NCBI RefSeq assembly: GCF_900090285.1
Contig: NZ_LT607754.1
Span: 1,922,001 to 1,986,000, forward strand
Reading direction: 5' to 3'
DNA: 64,000 nt
Source: Micromonospora inositola
GTDB lineage: Bacteria; Actinomycetota; Actinomycetes; Mycobacteriales; Micromonosporaceae
The notes beneath the pieces are model-generated. The model was given only the letters and a program-made list of their open reading frames with translations, was not told the origin of the DNA and ran no database searches. Shown piece after piece: positions 11,108 through 19,464 of the stretch. Numbering within the stretch: position 1 is the stretch's first letter; every line of letters begins with the position of its first letter. A program made the position numbers and the translations under genes.

Positions 11108-12099
11108 TGAGTCTGAGTCTCGACTGGATCTACTACGCGATCTCGTGGATCCTGCTGACCTGGCACTCGGCCTGGGACGCCATCGGGGTGCCGGTCGGAG
11201 CCGTGCTCGGGACGAACTGGTCCTGGATCCTGGCCATCATCTTCCTGGTGGTCACGGTCCGGGTGATCCTGTTCCCGGTCTTCGTCAAGCAGATCAAGTC
11301 GCAGCGGGCGATGCAGGCGCTCCAGCCGAAGGTCAAGGAGCTGCAGGAGAAGCACAAGGGTGACCGGGAGACGCTCCAGAAGGAGATGATGGAGCTCTAC
11401 CGGAAGGAAAAGGCCAACCCGCTGATGGGCTGCCTTCCGATGTTCCTCCAGATCCCCGTGTTCCTTGGCCTGTTCCACACCCTCAAGCGGCTCAACCCGA
11501 ACGCCAAGGACCAGTACAAGGTCCTGTACGGGTGGACCGCCGGACAGTTCGAGAACGCCGCGCACGCGAAGCTGTTCAACGCCCCGATCTCCGGGAAGTT
11601 CGGATCGACCGCCGCGGAGCTGGCTAGCCTGGGGGCCAGCGCCCACACCGTCAAGATCGTCGCGGGCGTCCTGGTGGCGATCATGATCGCCACCACGTAC
11701 CTCACCAGCCGGCAGATGATCCTCAAGACCGGGTGGGCAGAGGACCCGCAGCAGCGGATGGTGCAGCGGTTGATGCTCTACGGCATCCCGGTGTCGCTGC
11801 TGGTCTCCGGCTCGATCTTCCCGATCGGTGTGATCATCTACTGGGTCACCAACAACCTCTTCACCCTCGGCCAGCAGCAGTGGGTGCTCCGCAAGTTCCC
11901 GCCGCTGGTGCCGCCCAAGACCGGCGCCGCCGCCGGCCGAACCGGCGCCCAGCCGGCGAAGACCGGCGGCCTGCTCGGCCGCAAGGCCGCCCCGGCACCG
12001 GCGAAGCCGCAGGTGACCACCCCCAAGGTGGCCGGACCGAAGCCCGGCGCGAAGCCGGTCAACCCGAAGAAGACCCGCCCGGCCAAGCGGCAGGGCTGA
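11107..12099 (+). CDS. yidC: membrane protein insertase YidC (Oxa1 family)
   Basis: 330 aa. Inserts and folds inner-membrane proteins. Five membrane segments can be traced: about residues 30-55, then GCLPMFLQIPVFLGLFHTL, a pair near 180-240, and SIFPIGVIIYWVTNNLFTL near 235-255. The long polar loop with KQIKSQRAMQALQPKVKELQ is typical. The C-terminal 65 residues are basic and rich in Lys, Pro and Ala, a tail that may bind ribosomes (inference). Short Gram-positive-type form without the large periplasmic domain. Confidence 0.96.
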   Translation: MSLSLDWIYYAISWILLTWHSAWDAIGVPVGAVLGTNWSWILAIIFLVVTVRVILFPVFVKQIKSQRAMQALQPKVKELQEKHKGDRETLQKEMMELYRKEKANPLMGCLPMFLQIPVFLGLFHTLKRLNPNAKDQYKVLYGWTAGQFENAAHAKLFNAPISGKFGSTAAELASLGASAHTVKIVAGVLVAIMIATTYLTSRQMILKTGWAEDPQQRMVQRLMLYGIPVSLLVSGSIFPIGVIIYWVTNNLFTLGQQQWVLRKFPPLVPPKTGAAAGRTGAQPAKTGGLLGRKAAPAPAKPQVTTPKVAGPKPGAKPVNPKKTRPAKRQG

Positions 12100-12105
12100 G
12101 CCCCC

Positions 12106-12136
12106 GGGCCGCCGCCGGAATTCCTGGCGGCGGCCC
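12106..12136. terminator. hairpin after yidC
   Basis: An 11-bp GC-only inverted repeat (12106-12116 and 12126-12136) with a self-complementary loop, 7 bp after the yidC stop. No T-run, so it may be an attenuator within the operon rather than an end point. Confidence 0.5.
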
Positions 12137-12314
12137 CTTCCGGCCCCGTGCAGCCACCGTACGGTCGGCGCCGGGCCGGAACCGCCGCGCGCAGCGCGGT
12201 CACGGGTGAAACTGCCCGTACAGACGTGCCCGTGGGCACCGGCGAGACCTCCCCGCCGGCCCCGGGAGACCAGCGGACCCGACGGTCCGGCCGAGCGAGT
12301 ACGGAGATGAGACC

Positions 12315-12890
12315 GTGACCGACACCAGCATCCCCAGCGCCGACCAGTCCCTGGACGAGGAGACCGCGCCGGCCGCCGTCGCCGACGAGGCCGAGGCCGG
12401 CTCGAGCCAGGAGAAGAAGGCGCCGGCCGAGAGCGACCTGTTCCGGCAGAGCGAGATCGCGGCGGACTACGTCGAGGGCCTGCTCGACATCCTCGACTAC
12501 GACGGCGACATCGACGAGCTGGTCTCCGGCGGCCGTCCGGTCGTCGAGGTCGTCGGTGCCCACCTGCAGAACCTGGTCGGCCAGCGCGGCGCCACCCTGG
12601 AGGCGCTCCAGGAGCTGGCCCGGCTGGCGGTGTTCCGGCAGACCGGCACGCCGAGCCGGCTGCTGCTCGACGTCGGTGGCTACCGGGCCACCCGACGCAA
12701 GGAGCTGGCCGCCGTCGCCAAGAACGCGGTCGAGAAGGTCAAGGAGTACGGCGAGCCGGTGCGCCTCGAGCCGATGTCCGCGTTCGAGCGCAAGTGCGTG
12801 CACGACGTGGTGAACGCGATGAGCGGCGTGGAGAGCGAGTCCGAGGGCGTCGAGCCGAACCGGCGCATCATCGTCCGGCCGGCGGACTGA
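12315..12890 (+). CDS. jag: Jag / KhpB-like RNA-binding protein (KH-R3H)
   Basis: 191 aa. Family members bind RNA and influence cell elongation and division. The acidic N-terminus (about 1-50) leads into a KH-like fold (ADYVEGLLDILDYDGDIDEL and following) and a C-terminal R3H domain with MSAFERKCVHDVVNAM. GTG start is preceded by GGAGATGAGACC. It lies 215 bp after yidC in the conserved yidC-jag-rsmG order. Confidence 0.92.
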   Translation: MTDTSIPSADQSLDEETAPAAVADEAEAGSSQEKKAPAESDLFRQSEIAADYVEGLLDILDYDGDIDELVSGGRPVVEVVGAHLQNLVGQRGATLEALQELARLAVFRQTGTPSRLLLDVGGYRATRRKELAAVAKNAVEKVKEYGEPVRLEPMSAFERKCVHDVVNAMSGVESESEGVEPNRRIIVRPAD

Positions 12891-12894
12891 CCGG

Positions 12895-14157
12895 GTGACT
12901 CACGACGAGACGACGGCGGGCGCCGCGTCCGGCCCGGGCGGTACGCCGTCCGGGCCGTCGCCTGTCCGGCCCGACCCTGCCGCCGAACCGGGCGCGCCCG
13001 CGCCGCTCTTCTCCGACCGCACGACCGACGCCGCGACTCCACCCCCGGCCGGGCCGACCGCGCCGGCCGACGCGCCCTTCTCGGGTACGCCGTCCGGCCC
13101 CCCGGATGAGCCGGTCCCGGCCACTCCGGCGGGCTCGGTCGAGACGACCTTCTCCGGTCCGCCGACCGCCGATCCCGCCCTCGGCGACGCTCCGACCGGG
13201 TCGGTCGACCCGGCTTTCGTCGACGTTCCGACCGAGCCGACCGTCGTCGACGTTCCGACCGGGTCGGCCGATCGGGCCGCCGCCGACGCGTCCGCCGCCG
13301 CCGTCGATCCGGCGGTGGCCGACGGTGTCGATCCGGCCCACCCGGCCGACGAGCCGGCGACCGGCGTCGCGACCGCGGCGGACGGTCCCGCCGGTCCCGA
13401 CGATCGTCCGTCTCCCGCGGAGGTGACGCTTCCGCCCGAGCTGGCGGAGGCAGCTCGTACCCTCTTCGGCGACCGGCTCGACCTCGCCGCCGCGTACGCC
13501 GAGCTGCTGGCGACCGACGGCGTGGTCCGCGGCCTGATCGGCCCCCGGGAGGCACCCCGGATCTGGGAGCGGCACCTGCTCAACTGCGCCGCGATGGCCG
13601 AGCGGATCCCCGAGAACGCGACCGTGCTCGACGTCGGCTCCGGCGCCGGGCTGCCCGGCCTGGTGCTCGCGATCGCCCGACCCGACCTGACCGTCACGCT
13701 GATCGAGCCGCTCGCCCGGCGCACCTCCTTCCTCATCGAGGCGGTGCAGCACCTGGGCCTGACAAAGATGGTGCGGGTCTTCCGGGGACGGGCGGACGAG
13801 GCGGCGGCCGGCTCGCGCGACACCGCGCCGCTCAGCGGCGACATCGTCACCGCCCGCGCGGTGGCCCCGCTGGACCGGCTCGCCGCCTGGTGTCTGCCGC
13901 TGGTGGTGCCCGGCGGCCGGTTGGTCGCCCTGAAGGGTGCCTCCGCCGCCGACGAGGTCGCCGAACACGCCGAGGCGGTGGCCCGGCTCGGTGGTGGGCA
14001 GCCGGAGGTGCACCGCTGCGGCGTCGGCGTGATCGAGCCACCCGCGACGGTGATCGAGGTGGTGCGGGAGCGGGTCGTCGGTCCGGCCCGCAAGAAGGCC
14101 GCCGCGAAGCGGTCACGGGGCGGCCGCCGCGGTGGCCGCGGTGGCCGGGATCGCTGA
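12895..14157 (+). CDS. rsmG: 16S rRNA (guanine-N7) methyltransferase RsmG with long N-terminal extension
   Basis: 420 aa. The last 240 residues are RsmG (GidB), which methylates a 16S rRNA guanine near the decoding centre. Seen are LIGPREAPRIWERHLLNC, the SAM-binding LDVGSGAGLPGLVLA and TARAVAPLDRLAAW. The first about 176 residues are an acidic Pro/Asp/Thr/Ala-rich extension with a 9-residue repeat (FVDVPTEPT, VVDVPTGSA). The frame has no stops, G/C-ending codons, and starts 5 nt after jag. An in-frame GTG at 13423 would give a canonical 244-aa enzyme, but its spacing to GCGGAG is too short. The C-terminus is very basic (KRSRGGRRGGRGGRDR). Confidence 0.9.
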   Translation: MTHDETTAGAASGPGGTPSGPSPVRPDPAAEPGAPAPLFSDRTTDAATPPPAGPTAPADAPFSGTPSGPPDEPVPATPAGSVETTFSGPPTADPALGDAPTGSVDPAFVDVPTEPTVVDVPTGSADRAAADASAAAVDPAVADGVDPAHPADEPATGVATAADGPAGPDDRPSPAEVTLPPELAEAARTLFGDRLDLAAAYAELLATDGVVRGLIGPREAPRIWERHLLNCAAMAERIPENATVLDVGSGAGLPGLVLAIARPDLTVTLIEPLARRTSFLIEAVQHLGLTKMVRVFRGRADEAAAGSRDTAPLSGDIVTARAVAPLDRLAAWCLPLVVPGGRLVALKGASAADEVAEHAEAVARLGGGQPEVHRCGVGVIEPPATVIEVVRERVVGPARKKAAAKRSRGGRRGGRGGRDR

Positions 14158-14255
14158 TCCCCCAACTGCTTCCGGTGGACCCTTCGGTCGTTGGAAACGG
14201 TGCGAGGTAGCTGACCGATCAGAACCCGACGTGGACCCGCTGCGCCCGTCCGCCG

Positions 14256-14280
14256 TAGGCTGGCCGCGCGTCGATAGTGT
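14256..14280 (+). promoter_or_regulatory. candidate parA promoter
   Basis: Two -10-like hexamers, TAGGCT (14256-14261) and TAGTGT (14275-14280), lie in the 248-bp rsmG-parA gap. No convincing -35 is seen. Confidence 0.35.
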
Positions 14281-14405
14281 GGAACGGCGGTGCCGGATGG
14301 CACCGGACCCCGACCGTTCCCGCCGGGCCGTACGCCGCGCCGTGAGCGCGGGACGGCCGATTGACGGGGTGCGGACCGACCATCCGGAGCGGGCAGGGAT
14401 GACAG

Positions 14406-15830
14406 GTGCATGACGACGGCAGGTACGACGATCCACGGGTGACCGGGCCAGGAGGGCGACCCTCTGCCGCCGACCCCGTTTCACGTGAAACCGACCAGCG
14501 GGGCTGGCCCGCGGGCGCGGAGTTCCGCGACCCGTCGTCCCGCCCGCCGGACCGCGAACCGGCGGCGCGCCGGGACGCTCCGCCGGTCGGTGGGCTTCAC
14601 CCGACCTCCGGCGTTCCGGCCAACCTCCCGCCCGTCGCGGGTGGGCCGCAGCCGACCTCGGGCGTACCGGCGAACCTGCCGCCCATGCGGGAAGCGCCGG
14701 GGTCGACCGGTCGTCCGGCCACCGTGGCCGACTCGCGATCGGTCCCGGCTCCGCGCGACGCCGCCGCCTCCGCCCGGTTCGAGCCGCCGCCCGCCGCACC
14801 CGGAACGCCGGTGCCCCAGCAGCCGGCGCCGCACGCGGTACCGGACGCCGGCCCGGCGACGGTGGTCCCGTCCGACGCGCCACCGGTCGCCGGCTACGAA
14901 GCCGCAGCCACCGCCAGCACGTACGTTTCACGTGAAACCCCGACGCGCGAAGAGGATGACCCACCGTTGGCTATGGAGGCTATGCGCGCCGTGCAGATCC
15001 TGAATCCCAGTGGCGAGGTGACCATGCCTCGGCCGGAACGGACCCGGGTCATGTGCGTCGCGAACCAGAAGGGCGGCGTGGGTAAGACCACGACCACGGT
15101 GAACCTGGCGGTGGCTCTGGCCCTGCACGGCAACCGGGTCCTCGTGGTCGACCTGGACCCGCAGGGCAACGCCTCCACCGGACTCAACGTCCCGCACCAC
15201 ACCGGCGTCCCCGACGTCTACGACTGCCTGATCGACAGCGTGCCGCTGGAGGAGGTCACCCAGGCCGTCGAGGGCATCCCGAACCTGTGGTGCGTACCGG
15301 CCACCATCGACCTGGCCGGTGCCGAGATCGAGCTGGTGTCGGTGGTCGCCCGGGAGTCCCGACTGGCCCGGGCCATCGCCGCCTACCCCGGCCACTTCGA
15401 CTACGTCTTCATCGACTGCCCGCCCTCGCTCGGTCTGCTGACCGTCAACGCGTTGGTGGCCGCGCAGGAGGTGCTGATCCCCATCCAGTGCGAGTACTAC
15501 GCGCTGGAGGGACTCAACCAGCTGATCAGCAACATCAACCTGGTCCGCCAGCACCTCAACCCGAAGCTCGAGGTCTCCACGATCCTGCTCACCATGTACG
15601 ACCGCCGTACCCGGCTGGCCGACGCGGTGGAACAGGACGTCCGGAACCACTTTGGCGACAAGGTGCTCCAGGCCGTGATCCCGCGGAACGTGCGGGTGTC
15701 CGAGGCGCCGAGCTACGGGCAGTCCGTGATGACCTACGATCCCGGTTCGCGGGGGGCTACGAGCTACTTCGAAGCCGCCCAGGAGATCGCCGAACGTGGG
15801 GTCAAGGAGCCGGTGAGCCGGAATGCGTAG
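14406..15830 (+). CDS. parA: chromosome partitioning ATPase ParA with N-terminal extension
   Basis: 474 aa. ParA drives segregation of ParB-parS complexes. The ATPase core (from about residue 213) has the deviant Walker A NQKGGVGKTTTTVNLA, then DLDPQGNAST and IDCPPSLGLLT. The first about 190 residues are Pro/Ala/Arg-rich. Two parS sites lie inside this extension, in frame, each read as VSRET. I took GTG 14406 because AGGGA precedes it at good spacing; an internal ATG at 14973 would give a core-only protein but lacks a Shine-Dalgarno. parB follows after 27 nt. Confidence 0.95.
   Translation: MHDDGRYDDPRVTGPGGRPSAADPVSRETDQRGWPAGAEFRDPSSRPPDREPAARRDAPPVGGLHPTSGVPANLPPVAGGPQPTSGVPANLPPMREAPGSTGRPATVADSRSVPAPRDAAASARFEPPPAAPGTPVPQQPAPHAVPDAGPATVVPSDAPPVAGYEAAATASTYVSRETPTREEDDPPLAMEAMRAVQILNPSGEVTMPRPERTRVMCVANQKGGVGKTTTTVNLAVALALHGNRVLVVDLDPQGNASTGLNVPHHTGVPDVYDCLIDSVPLEEVTQAVEGIPNLWCVPATIDLAGAEIELVSVVARESRLARAIAAYPGHFDYVFIDCPPSLGLLTVNALVAAQEVLIPIQCEYYALEGLNQLISNINLVRQHLNPKLEVSTILLTMYDRRTRLADAVEQDVRNHFGDKVLQAVIPRNVRVSEAPSYGQSVMTYDPGSRGATSYFEAAQEIAERGVKEPVSRNA
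14478..14491. other. parS: parS site 1 (inside parA)
   Basis: Exact 14-bp palindrome GTTTCACGTGAAAC, the conserved ParB-binding site. It lies in the parA coding sequence, in frame, giving residues VSRET. Confidence 0.95.
14925..14938. other. parS: parS site 2 (inside parA)
   Basis: Exact GTTTCACGTGAAAC, again in frame as VSRET, 447 bp from site 1 and upstream of the ATPase core. Confidence 0.95.
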
Positions 15831-15857
15831 CGCGGAGAAGTCGCTGGGAGGCGTCGC

Positions 15858-16880
15858 ATGAAAAACCGTCCTCGTGGCGGTCTGGGCCGGGGACTCGGGG
15901 CATTGATCCCGACGGCACCGGTGGAGCCGGCCGTTCCGGCGGCCGGTGAGTCGGAGGCCGTTGCCCCGGCCACGGCGGGAACGGCCGCGCCGCCGCCCTC
16001 GGCGGCCGCGGCGTCCATCGCCCCTGCGGTGGAGGCCGGACCACAGTTGAGTCCGGTGCCGGGAGCCCGGTTCGCCGAGATCCCGGTCGACGCGATCGTG
16101 CCGAACCCGAAGCAGCCCCGTCAGGTCTTCGACGAGGAGGCGCTGGAAGAGCTGAAGACCTCCATCCAGGAGGTCGGGTTCCTCCAGCCGATCGTCGTAC
16201 GCCAGCTCGACGGCGAGAAGTACGAACTCGTCATGGGTGAGCGGCGCTGGCGGGCGGCTCAGGCGGTCGGCCGGGAGAGCATCCCGGCCATCGTCCGGGA
16301 CACCAAGGACGACGCGATGCTCCGGGACGCGCTGCTGGAGAACATCCACCGCGCCAACCTGAACCCGTTGGAGGAGGCGGCCGCGTACCAGCAGCTGCTG
16401 GAGGAGTTCGGCGCGACCCACGAGGAGTTGGCGCGCCGCATCGGCCGGAGCCGGCCGCAGATCTCCAACACGATCCGCTTGATGAACCTCCCGGCGCAGG
16501 TGCAGCGGCGGGTCGCCGCCGGCGTGCTCTCTGCCGGCCACGCCCGGGCGCTGCTCAGTCTGGACGACGCCGAGGCCCAGGAGCAGCTCGCGCTGCGGAT
16601 CGTCGCCGAGGGCATCTCGGTACGCGCGACCGAGGAACTGGTCGCCCTGGCGCTGGCCGACGGGCCGGCGAAGAACCCGGCGGCCAAGCGTCGGCCCAAG
16701 CCGCACGCCCCGGCGCTGACCGACCTGGCCGACCGGCTCTCCGACCGCTTCGACACCCGGGTGAAGGTCGACATCGGCCGGAGCAAGGGAAAGATCACGA
16801 TTGAATTCGCCACGGTCGACGATCTGGAGCGGATCGTCGGGATCATCGGTGTCGAGCAGGAGGAGCAGCCCGAGGACTGA
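15858..16880 (+). CDS. parB: chromosome partitioning protein ParB
   Basis: 340 aa. CTP-dependent parS-binding clamp that organises the origin region. N-terminal ParA-interacting start [19 protein letters not shown], an Ala/Pro linker (about 20-65), the ParB/Srx box [14 protein letters not shown], the [20 protein letters not shown] segment, the helix-turn-helix [14 protein letters not shown], and a C-terminal dimer domain ending [19 protein letters not shown]. Five parS sites surround it. Confidence 0.97.
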   Translation: MKNRPRGGLGRGLGALIPTAPVEPAVPAAGESEAVAPATAGTAAPPPSAAAASIAPAVEAGPQLSPVPGARFAEIPVDAIVPNPKQPRQVFDEEALEELKTSIQEVGFLQPIVVRQLDGEKYELVMGERRWRAAQAVGRESIPAIVRDTKDDAMLRDALLENIHRANLNPLEEAAAYQQLLEEFGATHEELARRIGRSRPQISNTIRLMNLPAQVQRRVAAGVLSAGHARALLSLDDAEAQEQLALRIVAEGISVRATEELVALALADGPAKNPAAKRRPKPHAPALTDLADRLSDRFDTRVKVDIGRSKGKITIEFATVDDLERIVGIIGVEQEEQPED

Positions 16881-16900
16881 GCACTTCCCCCGACGGCCTC

Positions 16901-16933
16901 GGCCGCGTGGTCCTGCACCAGGACCACGCGGCC
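16901..16933 (+). terminator. parB terminator hairpin
   Basis: Perfect 15-bp stem (GGCCGCGTGGTCCTG and its complement) with a CAC loop, 20 bp after the parB stop. It is the first of two related hairpins in a 46-bp direct repeat. Confidence 0.75.
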
Positions 16934-16998
16934 GATCCGTTCCACCGGGCGGGTGGTCCTGCACCAGGACCACGCGGCCGATCCGTTCCACCGGGCGG
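16907..16998. repeat. 46-bp tandem direct repeat with hairpins
   Basis: Two identical 46-bp units (16907-16952 and 16953-16998). Each contains GTGGTCCTG-CAC-CAGGACCAC, so the parB terminator is largely duplicated; the second hairpin has a 9-bp stem. Confidence 0.9.
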
Positions 16999-17254
16999 GC
17001 GGCCCGACCGCATCCGACCGCCACAGGGCTCTCAGCGGGGTCAGAGCGATCTTCTCCTGCCCCGCATACCGGATCCACTCCCCGATGGCCGTGCTGGGCC
17101 ACTGAGGGCCCTTTCCGCACGAGCTGCGCACGTCCCTCAGCCTGCCCGACGCCGCTGCGGGTGGCGTTCCGGCCGAGGCGTGCCCGGACGACACCCGTTC
17201 GAGCTGCCTGCTCCACGTGCCGCCAGCCGCGGGTTCGGGTTCCAACCGAGCGCC

Positions 17255-17268
17255 GTTTCACGTGAAAC
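17255..17268. other. parS: parS site 3
   Basis: Exact GTTTCACGTGAAAC in non-coding DNA downstream of parB. Confidence 0.95.
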
Positions 17269-17692
17269 GTTGATCCGGCTGTTCGACACCGGCGGGTGCG
17301 CGGGCGAAGAGGATGAGGAACATGCGGGGACTCACTGGGGTGGGGGTGGCCCGGGTGGGTCCGACCGCTGGATTCGTTTCTGAGGTGCTCGAGGCGCCGG
17401 CCACGTTCCGGAGCGACTCGCCCTGAGGGTCAGGACCGAGCAGGGCGGCGCGTATCTGTCGGGCGTCGCGGCGGCCGTCCGAGGAAACGCGGTCACCTTC
17501 CGACTGGTCGCCTCGCGGAGGCGCTCTCCGGCAGATCTCCGGTCGGCAGCCGCTGCTGCGGCCGAGCTCCTACGTTGCACGCGGGGCGGTGAGCGGCCGC
17601 TGACCGACGACGCCATCATGCATGGTGCGCCGCGGCGAAGAAGTTGACGGCCGGATCAGGCTGATCGCGAGCCGTCCCGAAAGTCGCTCCCG

Positions 17693-17706
17693 GTTTCACG
17701 TGAAAC
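17693..17706. other. parS: parS site 4
   Basis: Exact GTTTCACGTGAAAC in non-coding DNA, 438 bp from site 3. Confidence 0.95.
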
Positions 17707-18290
17707 GCCCCCGCGCTCCGCACAGTTCCCGACGTGCGCTCACCGCGCCCGCACCGATGTGATGCCATGGCCCACGTCCGCCCGGGTTTGGCGTGCCACC
17801 TCCCGCCCCGGGGGTTGCGTCCCCGCGCTCGAGCGGGCAGGGCATCCCCACGCCTGCCCGGGCTCCGACGCGGCGTCGATGTCCGCTCGAGCTCCGGCGT
17901 GGCCCCGAACATTCAGACTTCGGCAGGGGCCGCCGCCAGGCAACAACGGGACTTCGGCATGAGAGACGCCTGCTTCGTCGCCGATCCTCGCTTGGTCGCT
18001 CGGCTCGGTGAGTCGCCGGCACGCCGTCCCGGTAGCCCGCCCTCAGGAAGCGGGGCACCCCGGCAGCACCGGGTCAGCCGCCCTCACGCCGGCAACACGG
18101 CCGTGCTCGCCCCCTGCGACCGCTTCGACCAGATCGACCGCGCCGGTGCCCGATTACGGAAACCGCCCTTCCAGGTCGCTCGGAAAGAGGCGATCCGAGG
18201 CGGTGCCGATCCGAGGCCGGCTCGTTAGGAAGAAGGGGCTCAGCGGGAGGCGCGGCAGGGACGGAGAACGCCGGACCAGCCGCAGCTCGG

Positions 18291-18405
18291 TTATCCACAG
18301 CGGTTTTCCACAGGCACCCCTCGTTTCACGTGAAACAGCGCTGAGAAACGTGTCTTGACCTGTGGATGACGCGGTGTGGTGGTGACCCCATCGGCCTGTG
18401 GACAA
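18291..18405. promoter_or_regulatory. DnaA-box cluster outside oriC
   Basis: TTATCCACA (18291-18299, exact) and TTTTCCACA (18304-18312) lie on the plus strand. The complements of TCATCCACA (18361-18369) and TTGTCCACA (18397-18405) follow. Four boxes in 115 bp flank parS site 5. Confidence 0.65.
18323..18336. other. parS: parS site 5
   Basis: Exact GTTTCACGTGAAAC, placed between DnaA-box-like sequences at 18291-18312 and 18361-18405. Confidence 0.95.
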
Positions 18406-18546
18406 CGCGGTGGACGGGGGCCGTGCGGCACCGAGCGGGACCGTTGGCCCGCCCCGCCTGATCGACGAGGAGCGCTGCGCGTTCGCGGCGACGGATGGCG
18501 AATCAGGGTAGGGACAGGCGTCCTCGTCTCGGTTAGGGTCAGCGTC

Positions 18547-19344
18547 GTGCAGGACACCCCTCCCTCAGTTCCGGACTTCACCCAGTGGCCCTCCTTCCCC
18601 TTCGAGGGCCACCTTCGCGTCAAGCAGCTCGACGATCTGGTCCCGGTCGAACCTCCCCGTCGCGGTGAGGGGAATCGGGAATGCACCGCCTGTAACGCTC
18701 CCGACGAGGCCTACATCTGGGTGGGTGAGCGATGGCGGGTGCGGGCGATGGACCGTCCCACCGGCCTGCCGATGGTGCTGATCCTCGAGTCGCGGTCGCA
18801 TCTCGACCTCGGCGACCTGCCCAACCTCCTCGCCGCCGAGCTGGGCGTGATGACCGTGCGCCTTGAACGCGCCATCCGGTCCCTCGACGGCGTCGCCCGG
18901 GTCCACGTCAACCGTTGGGGTGACGGCTCGGCGCACCTGCACATCTGGTTCCTCGCCCGGCCGTCCGGGCGGCTTCAGCTGCGCGGCACGTTCCTCTCGC
19001 TCTGGGATTCGATCCTGCCGCCGATCTCCGAGGCGCAGTGGCGGGAAAACCTCGCCATGGTCGCCGCCTGGCTGGCCGAGTTCGGCGGTCGCCCGCTGGC
19101 CGAGCCGCCGCGTATCCAGTGGCAGGCGCCGTCGCGTCTTTCTGCGGTCACGGCCGCGGATGCCGTCGCCGGTGAGGAGGAGGCCGTCTCCGTCGTCGAG
19201 GCGGCCGAAGAGATCCCGGAGCCGGAGAGCGGGACCGACGAACAACCGGAGAGCGGAAGCGAAGAAAGGCCGGGGAGCGAAGGCGACGAGGAGCCGGGAA
19301 GCGGGAGCGAGGAGAAGTCGGAGAGCGGCTCCCGCCTGAGCTGA
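18547..19344 (+). CDS. conserved hypothetical protein, HIT-like
   Basis: 265 aa from GTG 18547, which is preceded by TAGGGT (18534-18539) at leaderless spacing; the frame is open further upstream but crosses the DnaA-box cluster. The middle has a CTAC pair, WVGERWRVRAM, then HVNRWGDGSAHLHIWFLARP. The HxH arrangement and strand pattern resemble the histidine-triad nucleotide-binding fold, though the full HxHxHxx motif is not there; this is a tentative link. The last 45 residues are acidic repeats rich in Glu, Ser and Gly (ESGTDEQPESGSEERPG). It follows parAB, where M. tuberculosis has Rv3916c and Streptomyces has an unknown gene. Confidence 0.8.
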   Translation: MQDTPPSVPDFTQWPSFPFEGHLRVKQLDDLVPVEPPRRGEGNRECTACNAPDEAYIWVGERWRVRAMDRPTGLPMVLILESRSHLDLGDLPNLLAAELGVMTVRLERAIRSLDGVARVHVNRWGDGSAHLHIWFLARPSGRLQLRGTFLSLWDSILPPISEAQWRENLAMVAAWLAEFGGRPLAEPPRIQWQAPSRLSAVTAADAVAGEEEAVSVVEAAEEIPEPESGTDEQPESGSEERPGSEGDEEPGSGSEEKSESGSRLS

Positions 19345-19464
19345 GAACGGGGGCCCGGACGGCACGCCGGCGAGCCGGGGGCGCTCGGGGTCGGCGCGAG
19401 CAACACCGGATCCCTCCGAAACCCGACGTCTCCGTGCGGAGGCCCGGTGCCGCCCGGCGAACGG

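Larger units (their letters stand above)
16999..18540. other. gene-poor segregation region after parB
   Basis: About 1.5 kb without a convincing gene on either strand. Open frames here lack Shine-Dalgarno sequences, family motifs and consistent G/C-ending third positions. It holds three parS sites and four DnaA-box-like sequences, so it seems to be a protein-binding platform near the origin. A decayed gene cannot be excluded. Confidence 0.6.

Noticed and set aside
14973-15830. Short ParA starting at the internal ATG
   Set aside because: No Shine-Dalgarno there, while GTG 14406 has AGGGA at good spacing and the frame between has coding-type codon use.
14928-17261. Long minus-strand frame opposite parA and parB
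   Set aside because: An antisense shadow of parA/parB; amino-acid content is that of shadow frames and there is no Shine-Dalgarno.
17334-18358. Several open frames in the region after parB
   Set aside because: Mutually overlapping, no consistent third-position GC, no Shine-Dalgarno and no recognised motif; treated as non-coding.
19205-19340. Near-repeats at the end of the HIT-like gene as a DNA repeat element
   Set aside because: They are in-frame repeats of a Glu/Ser/Gly tail, so they are better treated as protein low-complexity sequence.
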